The notes beneath the pieces were generated by a model, which worked only from the letters and a program-made list of their open reading frames with translations, had not been told where the DNA came from and made no database searches. Below, in pieces: positions 34,295-45,012 of a stretch of 64,000 nt of DNA. Within the stretch, counting starts at the first letter, position 1; each line of letters starts with the position of its first letter. The translations under genes and the position numbers were made by a program. Source of the DNA: Echria macrotheca (taxonomy: Eukaryota; Ascomycota; Sordariomycetes; Sordariales; Schizotheciaceae); NCBI GenBank assembly GCA_030411725.1, contig MU839843.1, positions 372,001-436,000 of the forward strand. Direction: 5' to 3'.

Positions 34295-35779
34295 ATGAGA
34301 TCCCTCGCCGCCGCGCTCGCGGTCGCGACGCTCGCCGCGGTCGGCCCCGCATCCGCCGAGCCAGTCCAGTACTGCCGGACCGGCTACTCGGCCGGCGAAG
34401 CCGACTTCTGCGTCTCGCTCGCGACCTACCAAAACGCGACGACCGGCTCGCCCGACGTCTTCCTCTCCCTGCGCATCCCCCGCTCGACAGCACACGGCTG
34501 GACGGCCATCGGCACCGGCGCGGCCATGGCCGGCTCGCTCATGATCATCGTCTACGGCGACCCGTCCTCCCCCTCAAATCCGACAGTCAGCATCCGCACC
34601 ATCGACGGCCACCACCAGCCGCACCCGCTCAACAGCACCTGGACCCCCCTTCCGTCAGACGCATCCGTATCCATCCTCCAGTCCCGCTGGAAATTGTTAC
34701 CTACCAAACGCCACGAGGACGAGAAGGACTACCCCCTCCCCCCCGCCGGCCCCGCCACCCACGCCGCCGAAGTGTCCCTAGTCTGCCACGCCTGCACGTC
34801 CTCGACGCTCTCCATCACCAGCCACTCCCAGCCCTTCATCTGGGCCTGGAACGACCGCCAGGATTTCGCGGGCAATTTCCCGCTCGACGCCCGTCTCGAG
34901 ATGCACCGCCACCGCTCCGGCTCCGGCGGCTTCGGCACCTTCTACGTCGACATGGCCCGCTCCGTGATCGTCACGCCCGACCCGTCTGCCGCCCGGCCGC
35001 CGCCTATCCTCCTGTCTTCTGAAGGATCCGGCAACAACGTCGGGACGAGTGACTCGCCCATCGGCGTGGCGGGGTTTATTTCGTCGCTTCGGGAGCGGCC
35101 TTTGCCGAGGCTGCACGGGCTGCTCATGACGTTTGCGTTTTTGGTGCTCTTCCCGCTGGGCGTGGTGTGGATTCGTGCCAGGGCTGTGCCGATGAGGGCG
35201 ACGCCGTTTGCAAGGCATTGGATCGTGCAGGCTGCTGCGATGGCGGTCGCGTGGATTGCGGTCGCGGTGGGGGTTGTGATGACGGGGTTTAGACCGCCGG
35301 GTACGTGGACTGCGCATCAGTGGGTGGGGATCGTGATTGCGTTGGCCTTGGGCGTGCAGAGCTTGTTGGGGTGGCGGCATCATGTCAGGTTTGTGAGGAT
35401 ACGGCGGCGCACGGCGGTTTCGTATGGGCATATCTGGCTCGGGAGGGTGGTGGTCGGAGGGGGGTGGGCGAATTTGTTGATGGGCATGTGGTTGTCTGGT
35501 CATGGCGGGGCTGCGATCGGGCTGGTTGCTGGCGTGGTGGTGGTTGAGGCGGTCGGCCTGGGCGTGTGGGTTGCGCGGGCGGCGCAGACGGCGAAGAGCG
35601 AGAAGCAGGGCGGGATACCCGGTGATGAAAGGGGTGGTGCGGCGGGAGAAGGAGGGGTTGAAGATTATTTTGCTCTCGAGATGAGCGGGGATGAGTTTGA
35701 TGATAGCGAGGACGAAGAGGGCGGGGATGATGATAAGCAGCGGCTGGTGAAGGGCGCGCGTGGTGTCAAGGCTGAGTGA
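34295..35779 (+). CDS. DOMON-domain / cytochrome b561 membrane protein
   Basis: Single-exon 494-residue protein with a signal peptide (1-21, cleaving near A-S-A-E). An extracellular DOMON/CDH-type cytochrome domain follows (about 24-230), with paired cysteines (Y-C-R, F-C-V; later C-H-A-C) and A-G-S-L-M-I-I-V-Y-G-D, where Met is a candidate haem ligand. From about residue 265 come five membrane helices of a cytochrome b561 core. Candidate haem histidines lie in R-L-H-G-L-L-M (about 273), A-R-H-W-I-V-Q, A-H-Q-W-V-G and Y-G-H-I-W-L-G-R. A long acidic/Lys cytosolic tail ends the protein. Known relatives pass electrons across the plasma membrane, for example for ferric reduction or to extracellular oxidases; the acceptor here is unknown. 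GC-rich coding produces several shadow frames. Confidence 0.92.
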   Translation: MRSLAAALAVATLAAVGPASAEPVQYCRTGYSAGEADFCVSLATYQNATTGSPDVFLSLRIPRSTAHGWTAIGTGAAMAGSLMIIVYGDPSSPSNPTVSIRTIDGHHQPHPLNSTWTPLPSDASVSILQSRWKLLPTKRHEDEKDYPLPPAGPATHAAEVSLVCHACTSSTLSITSHSQPFIWAWNDRQDFAGNFPLDARLEMHRHRSGSGGFGTFYVDMARSVIVTPDPSAARPPPILLSSEGSGNNVGTSDSPIGVAGFISSLRERPLPRLHGLLMTFAFLVLFPLGVVWIRARAVPMRATPFARHWIVQAAAMAVAWIAVAVGVVMTGFRPPGTWTAHQWVGIVIALALGVQSLLGWRHHVRFVRIRRRTAVSYGHIWLGRVVVGGGWANLLMGMWLSGHGGAAIGLVAGVVVVEAVGLGVWVARAAQTAKSEKQGGIPGDERGGAAGEGGVEDYFALEMSGDEFDDSEDEEGGDDDKQRLVKGARGVKAE

Positions 35780-36351
35780 TGCATTTTCTCTGCTTTCATC
35801 ATTTATGGAGCCTCACCTTGGGTTACATGTACAGCGTTGGTAGTATGGCGTTGGATGGGCGCTTGCTTTGGGATTTGGGATCGCGTGTAGTTCAACTTTG
35901 GATGTTGCAGGTGGAACCTTTGACTTGGTTTTAGATTACCCGGGTAGTATTCCGGTCCCGTGCTGCCCCGGGTGCCTCCTCGGTCAACTTCATGGTTCAG
36001 ACAGAATGATTGGTGCGGACAGTCACGGAGTACTTTCCGAAGAACCAGGTGAACGGTAGGACAAATGCTTGTCACATCTACTGTCCGCATATCTGCTGCG
36101 GTCATCGCCGAGATACGCCCAATACCTCACAAACTACCTAGCCTGCGCACGACGCGGCTTTAACCCTGCAGGACCGTCCCAGTCCGGGCCCGTTCTCCGT
36201 GGTATATGCTGGAATACGATGTCGTCTCTGATGCCCGAGACCCCCCATCCGCCAGAGGGCTCTCTTACGCATCCCATCTCCTATCACATCCAGCGACCTT
36301 AAAGGACACTTGCATGCTGTTTCGTCCCAAAATCTCCCAAGCTGGACGTCT
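35780..36351. other. Convergent intergenic interval
   Basis: 572 bp between the ends of the DOMON-b561 gene (plus) and RFC3 (minus); presumably two 3' untranslated regions and terminators. No further feature seen. Confidence 0.5.
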
Positions 36352-37619
36352 TCACCCCATCAACTCCACCCCGTTCCGTATCGCCCCCACCACTGCCCCC
36401 GTCTGGATCAACTCGCTCGCGCCGCTGGCAATCCTATGCTCAACATCGGCAAGCGCGCTCAACCACGTAATCATGACCTCGGGCTTCACTTCCAACTTGA
36501 CAATTTCCTCGGACAGGGCCGTGATGATGTCAGCCAGTGCCAGGCCCTCTGACACCTTGAGCGCGTTGAGCGTCGACAGACAGCTTGTCACGTCACGCGT
36601 GCTAAGAAGGGTATTCAGAATCTTGCGGATCGCGTCGGGCTGCGGCGCCGCTACGCAGTTGTAGATGGTCTCGATCGTGATGGTCTCGCGCACAATGTCC
36701 TTCTCGGCGACCTTGGGGCCGTCGCGTGGCTGCAGCGGCGTGCCTGGGAAGTTATTAGCAAAGGGGACACACAAAACCCCATCAAACCAACGTACTGGAT
36801 GCAAGACACGCCTGAAGCACGTTCAGCGCCCGCCGCATATCACCCTTGCTCAGCTTGACCAGCGCATCCGTCGCCTCGGGCATGATCTTGACGCCCTCCT
36901 CATCGATAACCTTATCCACCAGTACCCGGATATCGGCCTCCTTGAGCGGACTGAACCGAAAGCGCGTGCAGCGCGACAGCAGCGCGGGGCTGAGCTTGTG
37001 CGAGTAGTTGGCAATGATGCAAAACCGCGTGTTGGCCGTGTACTTCTCCATGATGCGTCTCAATGCCATCTGGGCCGTGTTGGTCATGGCGTCGGCCTCG
37101 TCAAGGATGATAAGCTTGAACGTGGCGATTCCCGACCGCGCGGCCGCTCCGCCCAGACTGAAAATCTGCTTGGTCGAGGCGAACGTCTTGATCTGCTCGC
37201 GCACCACGTCGATGCCGCGGTCGTCGGACGCGTTGAGCTCCAGCACCATCTGCCGCATGTTATGCGTGCCGTAGATTCGTCGCGCCAGCGCCAGGATCGT
37301 CGACGTCTTGCCCGTGCCGGGCGGGCCGTAGAGGAGGAGGTGGGGGAGTCGGTTGGAGTCGACGAACTTGTTGATGGTCGCAAGGATGTCCTGGTGGCCG
37401 GAGACGTCGTCAAGGGTTGCTGGTCGGTACTTTTCTACCCTAGGCCTGTTAGCTTTTGCAGAGATAGCAAGGTAAATGCGCGCACCATGGTAAGCTGTCC
37501 TCGGCCTCGACGGGCAAGTTCGCAGCGCTCCGTTTGCCCTTGGCGGTGTTGTCGGAGGAAAAGGTGACGTCCTTGGAAGGCTGGACATCGACGTCCATCT
37601 CGTCTTCAAAGTCTGACAT
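36352..37619 (-). CDS. rfc3: Replication factor C subunit 3 (clamp-loader ATPase)
   Basis: Predicted 389-residue small subunit of the RFC clamp loader, which opens and loads PCNA on primed DNA in the nucleus; orthologous to yeast Rfc3 (human RFC5). Exon 1 is 37486-37619, intron 37440-37485 (46 nt), exon 2 36796-37439, intron 36744-36795 (52 nt, A|GTACGT) and exon 3 36352-36743. After an acidic leader of about 40 residues comes L-P-W-V-E-K-Y-R-P, Walker A G-P-P-G-T-G-K-T-S (about 83-91), E-L-N-A-S-D-D-R-G, Walker B I-L-D-E-A-D and the sensor/arginine-finger L-L-S-R-C-T-R-F-R-F, all intact. A helical C-terminal collar domain follows. Length is slightly above the yeast protein because of the leader. 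Three ACGCGT boxes sit upstream. Confidence 0.97.
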
Positions 37620-37655
37620 TGTGGCTGTGATTGATTCAAGGTCGGGTTGGAGAAT

Positions 37656-37756
37656 ACGCGTGCGACTCGGCGAAGTTTTTCGTGTTGGATTGAAACGTTG
37701 ACTGTGATGGAGTTGACTTGTGAATTGGAGGAACGCGTCGTGAAGATTGGACGCGT
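37656..37756 (-). promoter_or_regulatory. Three MCB (ACGCGT) boxes upstream of RFC3
   Basis: ACGCGT occurs at 37656-37661, 37733-37738 and 37751-37756, i.e. 37-137 bp before the RFC3 start codon. This is the MluI cell-cycle box bound by the MBF (Mbp1/Swi6) complex that drives G1/S expression of replication genes in yeasts. The placement fits RFC3 well; MBF control here is inferred. Confidence 0.7.
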
Positions 37757-37967
37757 TAATGGGCACCCCGCAGTGGGTCCAAGCTCTGATGATCCCTGCA
37801 CAGCCCCCATCAAACCCCCCACGTCTGTTTGCTCGCAATCACAACTCACCTTCTCAAATGCTCTTTTTCGCTCTCAAATCAGTGTTTGTTCAACGTTCAC
37901 ATCATTGATATCCAGAATGGGGATTTTCTAAGCGATCTAATCTGTATGTCGCCGACAGTAGACTTTA

Positions 37968-39326
37968 CTACGCAGCCAGCTCCTCAATCACCAGCTCGAC
38001 CTGCCGCAGCGAATCCATCTCGACATTCTCCTTCTGCAGCTCCAGCGCCCGCTGCTTGTACTTTGGCTCCCCCAGCACCTTGTCCACGCCCTCGCGTATC
38101 TGCGCCTCGGTCGGATCGCCCGTCCGCAGGTTGACAGCCACGCCGCAGTACTCGGCCCGGAAGGCAACCTCGGGCTTGTCGGCATCCTTGCCCGCCACCA
38201 ACATGGGCACGCCGTTCATGATACCGTGCATGAAGCTGTTGTACCCGGCGTTGGTAAAGAAGACGTCGGTGTACGGCAGCAGCGCGTCATACGGCAGGTA
38301 GTCAATCACGCGCGTGTTAGCTGGGATGGGGATGCCCAACTCGGCCGGGTCGAGCGTTGCTCCGCGGGCTCCGAGCGTGACAATGACGATGAGGTCCTCC
38401 CGGTCTGCGAGGGCGCGGATGGCCGGGACAAGGAGCTCGGTGAATATGGGGCTCAAGGTGCCCTGTGTGACGAACACGACCTTCTTCCGCTGCGATTCGG
38501 GAAGCGCCGCATTGGCAGTGATGAGCGGCCACCACTCGGGATAGACATAGCTGGCGTCGAGTGGCTTCAGTGGGAGGCCGCCGATGTATCTAAAACGCTT
38601 CTGAGGCGACGAGCGTGGGTAGTCTGTGCTCGTGGTTGTCGGGAATAGCGTCACGTCGCCCACCGTGGGGGCGACGCTCCAGACGGCTTCTGTCATGTCG
38701 CGGGTGGCGCCGACTGACTTGATGAGTTTGTTGAAGTACCCGGCCAAGTCGGCGTTGACGGGCTCCAGGGACTTGCGGACGGTGCGCCACATGGCGAGGT
38801 TCTCGGGCGTTGGGTCATACGGAACGTTCAGCCCGAAAGGTGGGACGCCTTCGTCCGGGTAGATGTTGTTGGTGGTCGTCATGGTGATGGTAGGTGGCAG
38901 CTTGTCAAACCCTCGAGGTAGCGGCGCTCCATAAACGAATGGCAGGATTCCGCAGTGAGTTAGCTCCTGGAAGATGATGATCTTGCGGCCGGGATTCTCG
39001 TCGTGGACTCGCTCCAGCGTGTCCTTGAGTGCTTGGAAATGAGTCGGGATGCTGTCGGCGAATATATGCTTCAGATCCCACATCATTCTCATGTTGGGCG
39101 GGATGTCATTGCGTTCGGGCAGGTCGTCGAGCGTTATCTTCCATGGTGCCTCGACAAAGATGCAGCCGGCTCCCTCTATCTTCTGCTTGAAGTCTTGATT
39201 GGAGACATAATACACCTTGTAGCCGCTCCTGGCAAGATGACCGGCCACTTGGATGGGGCCGTCGGAGTGTCCCGGTAGGGGGTAGCTCGCTGCTACAATG
39301 ACGGGCTTTTGGGATTCGGGCGCCAT
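37968..39326 (-). CDS. UDP-glycosyltransferase, family GT1 (MGT-like)
   Basis: Predicted 452-residue single-exon GT-B glycosyltransferase moving a sugar from a UDP donor to a small hydrophobic acceptor; cytosolic. The N-terminal domain opens with V-I-V-A-A-S-Y-P-L-P-G-H-S-D-G-P, the acceptor-binding loop with a His that often serves as the base. The C-terminal donor domain has V-V-F-V-T-Q-G-T-L, then T-R-V-I-D-Y-L-P-Y-D-A-L-L and the signature F-F-T-N-A-G-Y-N-S-F-M-H-G-I with G-V-P-M-L-V, plus K-D-A-D-K-P. An upstream in-frame ATG at 39386 adds 20 residues. A TATAAAA box at 39410-39416 lies only about 25 bp before that codon, so transcription probably starts near or after it and 39326 (CATCATGGC) is preferred. 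Acceptor unknown. Confidence 0.9.
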   Translation of the reverse strand: MAPESQKPVIVAASYPLPGHSDGPIQVAGHLARSGYKVYYVSNQDFKQKIEGAGCIFVEAPWKITLDDLPERNDIPPNMRMMWDLKHIFADSIPTHFQALKDTLERVHDENPGRKIIIFQELTHCGILPFVYGAPLPRGFDKLPPTITMTTTNNIYPDEGVPPFGLNVPYDPTPENLAMWRTVRKSLEPVNADLAGYFNKLIKSVGATRDMTEAVWSVAPTVGDVTLFPTTTSTDYPRSSPQKRFRYIGGLPLKPLDASYVYPEWWPLITANAALPESQRKKVVFVTQGTLSPIFTELLVPAIRALADREDLIVIVTLGARGATLDPAELGIPIPANTRVIDYLPYDALLPYTDVFFTNAGYNSFMHGIMNGVPMLVAGKDADKPEVAFRAEYCGVAVNLRTGDPTEAQIREGVDKVLGEPKYKQRALELQKENVEMDSLRQVELVIEELAA

Positions 39327-41221
39327 GATGAAATGCGTCTGTGGACTTGCTATCGCAGAGGTTGCTGCGAAAGATGAAGTTTTCATTCTTCAGAATTTGG
39401 GCTCCGTGGTTTTATACTACCGTCACCCGTGTCTGACATTAGACTAGCACCAAGCCAGTTCCGAATCCGAACTACACATCCAGGGTCATGCAGAAGGCGG
39501 TGACACCATGTCGTGGTACGTGTACGCAGGATACGCAAGACGGGTTGCTCATCGTTGCCCTCGACAACCGGAACAGGGGATTGGGCAGACCTTGGAGGTA
39601 GGATTCATCCCGCGCGGCACAGCATTGTAACAGTAAATTCACTCGCCGTCAGCTGCATTGCGGGCAATTGAAGGCATCCTTACGAAACTGCAGGGCCGTC
39701 CGAACTTTGACGGTTTGGGTGCACACACCGAGAACATGGACGGCGGAATCCCGGATGCTGTATCTCACTTACCATGGGATTGGGGCACTTTGGTCACGAA
39801 ACGCTGCTGCAGGCGGGAGGAGGGCATTGGACCACCGACTAACTGCCACGGACAGTGTCTTCATCTCGAAGAATAGCTTCGTTTGTTCAGCACAGCTTGG
39901 ATGAATATATGGGACTGGGGTCTGAGCTCGCCATGTGGTTGGCCTTCTCGCTTAAATCGCTGGCCCCTCGTTTCTGAAGGTCTTGTCGTGTGCATCGAGA
40001 CCTTGTCTTACGTTAGATTTGGTTGGTGCGTGACCCCAAGGATGTTGGCAAGGTAGGTAGTTTGAGGAAGGTGTGTCGATGTCACAACCCTATCAAAGGT
40101 TTTGATCTCTGATATCGAACTCGATTCGGCCCGCGACTTCAGCTGATATGTCCCTCGAGGTTTACACTGCAGCCAGCCACCATGCGGTTTTTCGCCAGCG
40201 TTTAGAACATCCGTTCGTTTAGGGAATGTTTACGGTCCCCGCAGCATTGGTAATCCCATGACAAAGGTCAGCATTCACAAGGGGCCTTGCGAGCGGTCCT
40301 AAAGGTCGGGTGTCCTTTGCCGCAGAGGCATACAAAAGGGAAATAATGCACGACTGAGTTCGGAAATAGAGGCGAATGCGAGGACCCCTGACGATGGCGA
40401 TGAAGCGTCCCTGATAGGTCAGGGGCTGCGTGTGGCTACGCCGATTACTTGCGTCGTCAGAAGCCTAGATCCTGCCGGAATCCGAGCCGTAGTTGACTCA
40501 TGTTTGGATTATCTATGCTGAGATAATATCCGGGGTGTTATCCGTCGGATTCGCTAAGTCTGGTCGCAGGAAAGGGCATCTGATATGAGTGCAACCCCCT
40601 TTTTTGACACGTACACATCCCTGCAATGATGAATCTCAAGGAAGCTTCGAACACAAACGTTGTACCAGACTATAGGAGCAAAGGCAAGAAGGCCCTGAAT
40701 ATGTCACTCTGGAATATTTTGGGGGGGGGGGGGGTTGCACTTTTTCATTTTCAATGAACGGTGTATGCTGGAAAGGCCAATTGCAAGTATATATCCAGCT
40801 ATTTGGGAAAGACGTCGAAAGTAAGTTGCGGAGGAATGTAGTAGGAAGGCAGGAATGCTGGAAGCGGGTCGCCATGCCGGAAGTCAGACACCCGGAACCA
40901 AGAAACCGACTGTCCATGTAATGTAGGTATGGGGGAGTGCGTGGCGCTTGGACGACGTACTCCAAAGGTACCTAGGCAACACGTCAACCCGCCCAAGCAT
41001 TTCACCTGGTTAATGTTTTCTGCCAACTTTCCTCTCTTCGATGTTCTGTGTCTGGCGACAGATTCGGACTTGGCCGAATCGGGACATCGTCTTCATCGAT
41101 CACGTGAAGAAGCCCTCTCACCGCTGGTGTGGCTGCCTGGAGGGATGCGGGGATTTTGTCCCCGCCTCGATGTTTCCAATGTGTGGCCTCAGGAACAGCA
41201 AAAGCTACAAAAGTCGGCAGA
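39327..41221. other. Divergent intergenic interval (1.9 kb)
   Basis: Lies between the GT gene (minus) and the first HET gene (plus). It contains a TATAAAA box on the minus strand (39410-39416) serving the GT gene, a run of 14 G (40721-40734) and a GGTACCTAGG motif near 40965. No coding region was supported. Confidence 0.55.
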
Positions 41222-42965
41222 ATGTGGTTGATCAACGTCCACAACTACAACCTGAAGGAGTTTCTCAACGAGAACGACCTCCCCCGTTATGCTATCCTTT
41301 CGCACACCTGGGGCGACCGAGAGGTTACGTTTGCCGAGCTCAAGAGCGGAACAGTAACCAAAGGCCGTGGCTGGGAGAAGATCAAAGAGACGTGTCGTCT
41401 AGCACGGAGCGAGCGTATCAACTGGGCCTGGGTTGGTGAGTTCTGGTTGTTCCCATAATGCGATAAATCTCAATAGACAGTCATCATCTGACCAGACAGA
41501 CACCTGTTGTATCGACAAGGACAGCAGCGCCAACCTGACCGAGAGCCTCAATTCCATGTTCCGCTGGTACCAAAAGTCGACCGTCTGCTATGTCTGGCTG
41601 GAGGATCTGGAGCCCGCTACCCCTTTCCACATTGGCATCGCTCGGTCCAGATGGGTCACGCGTGGTTGGACTTTGCAGGAGCTCATCGCGCCCCGGGATA
41701 TGGTCTTCTTCGACGCTGAATGGGGCTTCCGAGGCGACAAGCGGGACAAGTGCGTGGAGCTGTCTGCTGCCACGGGAATTCCAGAGGAGTTGCTGCGCAT
41801 GGAGAGTAGGATTTCCGACTACACCGTCGCTCAGAGGATGTCATGGGCCGCCAAGCGAGTAATGACACGCGTCGAGGACACTGCGTACTGCCTGCTAGGT
41901 CTGTTCGAAGTCAGCATGCCTCTGATCTACGGCGAAGGGACCATGGCCTTCCATCGTCTCCAGGAGGAAATCATGAGACGAGACAACGACATGACCTTGT
42001 TTGCATGGAACCCCCTCAAAGATCAACCGACGAATGGGAGGCATTGCAGCCTTCTTGCGATATCCCCAGCCGCCTTTCTTGGATGCGGTAATATCAAAAA
42101 ATGGCCGTTGAGTGTGTACAATCCCGACTTTTCCGTCACAAACAAGGGCCTTCGCACCACCGGCTACCTCGCGCTTGGCCAAGGTCTTCAAAAGGATGAA
42201 TCCCGCCCAGAGCGACTGGATTACAGTATGCGTGTTGGGAGAATCCCTCGTGGGAGCCAAGGCGACGAGCAGAAGTTTATGATCGTGTCCATTGTCCTCT
42301 GGAAAGCCGGCCCAGATCTCTATCTCCGGGAGCGAGAAGAACTGCTGATCAGCAGCGACGAATTCGACGGCGTCAAAGACACTGTGAGGTCGACCATTTA
42401 TATCGTGACCAAGATGCAGCCGCCAGATCTCGGCGTCCTGGCCGAGATTCGTCAGGGCGCTACGCGCCTCATTGTTCCAGGATCCATTTTGCGGAGACCG
42501 GTTCCCGAGTCCTACTGGAGTTACTCGGATCTGTTGTTTTTCGAGCAGTCCAACGGCCTGGAGGATGTCCACCTCGCATTCGTGCACGTGAATGTCAGCC
42601 CCGTTGTATTGCCGTTTGTGGTTGTGTTCGTTGTCGGACAAGGGGGGCGAAGACGCAGCTACATATTCGAGGCCGACCAAGACAAACGCAGCACCAGAAA
42701 ATTGTTTTCCCTTCCTAGGGCGAACCTCCACGTTGAGTTCTCCGAGTTCGCAGACGCCTATCCGGATCTACCATTGAAGGACCGAGTCAGGATCAATGTT
42801 GACCACATCGACTACGTCGTTAGCGTCGGTTTCCGTCAAGTATTGCACCTGGTCTTTCCGGACCACCCCGTCACCATGCACGAACTCAGGGTCAGGGTCG
42901 AGCGGTCTCGTAGGTTGTCTGATGGCGGAGCGTCTGTTTATCAATCCGAAGGGGAAGATCGCTGA
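41222..42965 (+). CDS. HET-domain protein (HET-E/HET-D-like N-terminus)
   Basis: Predicted 559-residue protein. Exon 1 is 41222-41435, intron 41436-41499 (64 nt, GTGAGT..GACAG) and exon 2 41500-42965. It begins with M-W-L-I-N-V, the usual start of the vegetative-incompatibility HET class. It shows all three HET landmarks: Y-A-I-L-S-H-T-W-G (about 23-31), D-T-C-C-I-D-K (about 72-78) and G-W-T-L-Q-E-L-I-A-P (about 127-136), then M-P-L-I-Y-G-E-G. The C-terminal 300 residues have no NACHT or WD repeats and look like a stand-alone beta-rich region. HET domains (PF06985) trigger cell death after non-self recognition in fungi; the recognition partner here is unknown. First gene of a five-gene island. 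Confidence 0.92.
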
Positions 42966-43217
42966 GACCTGCCGGCGTTGGCTATCGCAAGGCTCGAGAA
43001 TCACCGAGCTGATAGTATCGAACCTGGGACCTCACATCGATGACAAGTAAGCGAACCAATGAAAGTTTATGGTTACCTACTTTGCAGATCGAAAGACCGT
43101 GAGAGGCTGAGCGTGTGGTCAAGGGAAATATAGGCCGCTTACCCCGCAAAGACCCAGGCACCCACCACATCTCTCTTCAGGATCTCCCTCTTATCGCGCC
43201 CCCCAGCTCCCACGACG

Positions 43218-44531
43218 ATGAGCAGCTTTGCGTATCCGTCAAGTGCCGGCCCAGAAGATCTCCGGCTGTTGATACCCCTCGATATCTCACGGGCTGCTCT
43301 GCGATTTTTCCTCGTCAAGGTCCCCCGAGCCGGCGCACCGGCCTACACTGCCGTCTCGTATACCTGGGGCAACGACGAGGCGTCCGAAGTCATATACATC
43401 GACAACCAAAAGTTCCACGTGCGGCCCAACCTCTGGTCCTGCCTCTACTATATCGGTCAAGATGCACTACGCCTTGGAACCAGGCTCTGGGTAGACGCCA
43501 TCTGCATCGACCAGAGCAGCGCGGCCGAACGAAACGCGCAGGTCCGCCGCATGGACGAGACCTATCGACAGGCGGCCCACGTATCCGTCTGGCTCGGTTT
43601 ACCCAGTATCCCGGACCACATCTTCGTCCCGAAACATTTGCTCCCAGTAAGAACGCTCGAAGTCGACCCATTCGATTGGTTCGACCACCTCAAAGACCTC
43701 GCGAATCGTCCGTACTGGTCCAGACTCTGGGTCATACAGGAGTACCTACTCGGGCAGGATGTGTTGCTTTACTGCGGCAATACCCGGATGCTCGGCTTTG
43801 ATTTCCAGATGCTGCTGTGTAGACAGGCGGGCGTTTTTGAGTTTGACGAGAGCTTTGGGACGCCGGGGAATGCAGCAAACGATGGCGCCATTGCAAAATT
43901 CCCGGCGCTATCGCTCGTCATGGGGAGACATGTCGACAAGTATCCCGCAATGCGGCGGCCGCTGCACGAGTTACTTGTTGCCAATCACCGCGCAGAGTGC
44001 AAGGACACGCGAGACAAGGTTTTTGGGCTCCTGGGGCTCGTGACGGTCGATGAGAGGCGGTTGTTGGAGTGGTTCTTTCCCGACTATAACTTGTCGGAAG
44101 ATCACGTTCGAATTATTGCGCTGGCGCACGTTTTGCAGTGTCATGTGCCTGGGGATTCGGTGGTTGTTGATCGCAACTCGGATGAGCTGTTCCTGGGACT
44201 CGGTGTTCGCTCGGTGCGCGAGAGGCGGCGGCTGCTTCGGCGAGCGAGGATGGAGGAGTTTGATTACGTGGGCTGTGCAGATATCGGAGAAGCTTTACGG
44301 TCTTTGGAGATGTCCGACGAGTACGAACGCATACGGCCGTTCCGCGATGAGGAAGAAGGCGAGGCGCACGCAGGGTTGGCTCCCCCGAGGGCAACAAGAC
44401 TTGGGCTAGTTCTCGGAGGTACTACACTAGTGATAGCTATCGCCGTTTTGGTTGGGTGGCACTCTGGATATCCGAAGCTCCAGTGGCCTGAGGCTGTTGG
44501 GCTAGGAAGGAGCACCCGAAAGACTAGGTAA
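43218..44531 (+). CDS. HET-domain protein with C-terminal membrane helix
   Basis: Single-exon 437-residue protein of the second HET type (L-R-L-L-I-P-L start). Landmarks are Y-T-A-V-S-Y-T-W-G (about 42-50), L-W-V-D-A-I-C-I-D-Q (about 91-100) and S-R-L-W-V-I-Q-E-Y (about 168-176), followed by D-K-V-F-G-L-L-G-L. Near the C-terminus a hydrophobic stretch (L-G-L-V-L-G-G-T-T-L-V-I-A-I-A-V-L-V-G-W, about 394-413) is a probable membrane anchor, so the HET domain would be held at a membrane facing the cytosol. It starts 252 bp after the preceding HET gene on the same strand. Its 3' end overlaps GGAAGGAGCACCCG, a motif shared with the repeat at 6437. Confidence 0.9.
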   Translation: MSSFAYPSSAGPEDLRLLIPLDISRAALRFFLVKVPRAGAPAYTAVSYTWGNDEASEVIYIDNQKFHVRPNLWSCLYYIGQDALRLGTRLWVDAICIDQSSAAERNAQVRRMDETYRQAAHVSVWLGLPSIPDHIFVPKHLLPVRTLEVDPFDWFDHLKDLANRPYWSRLWVIQEYLLGQDVLLYCGNTRMLGFDFQMLLCRQAGVFEFDESFGTPGNAANDGAIAKFPALSLVMGRHVDKYPAMRRPLHELLVANHRAECKDTRDKVFGLLGLVTVDERRLLEWFFPDYNLSEDHVRIIALAHVLQCHVPGDSVVVDRNSDELFLGLGVRSVRERRRLLRRARMEEFDYVGCADIGEALRSLEMSDEYERIRPFRDEEEGEAHAGLAPPRATRLGLVLGGTTLVIAIAVLVGWHSGYPKLQWPEAVGLGRSTRKTR

Positions 44532-45012
44532 TAAAGATGCTTGGTTTGGGTGAAGAGGAGAAGTGAGCCTGTGGCTGGCTGAATACAGTTGCCTGGGTCC
44601 ATGCGTGCCTTCCATTTTCCCTGGGTGCTCCTGCCTGACCTAACACACCCCATGCAGGATAGCAGGCAGGCAGGCACGCACCAGAACCTGTATTTAGCCA
44701 CGACCACAGGGCCATCTCTCTCTTCCGCAAAACAAGCATCCTTACCTACACTTCTTCAAGACTGAGAAATGGGCGGGGGGGAGAACATGAATAGGACGGA
44801 GGAAACTGTACTTCCAGTGGCAATGCTCCTCAGAAGAAAAAAACACCGGTTGGATAGCTGAGGATGGCCAAGCGCCAATGCATGCCAGAGCCTGGTCGTT
44901 CGCCATTGGACGTCCATGAGGGGCGGAGTCTTGCGACAAGCGCGGGAGGCAGCTCAACGACTTCTGAGTCGAACTCCATCTCAAGACCCGAGCTTGACAA
45001 CGGAAAGAGTCC
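44532..45012. repeat. Intergenic interval with dispersed-repeat fragment
   Basis: 481 bp. Positions 44655-44734 resemble 6451-6529. A 9-bp inverted pair GGAGCACCC (44510-44518) and GGGTGCTCC (44623-44631) flanks about 105 bp, and GGCAGGCAGGCA repeats occur at 44664-44675. Probably remnants of a repeat; no gene. Confidence 0.45.

Noticed and set aside
34186..35022. 278-residue Arg/Pro-rich frame overlapping the DOMON gene
   Set aside because: Out-of-frame shadow; the DOMON-b561 frame has clear domains.
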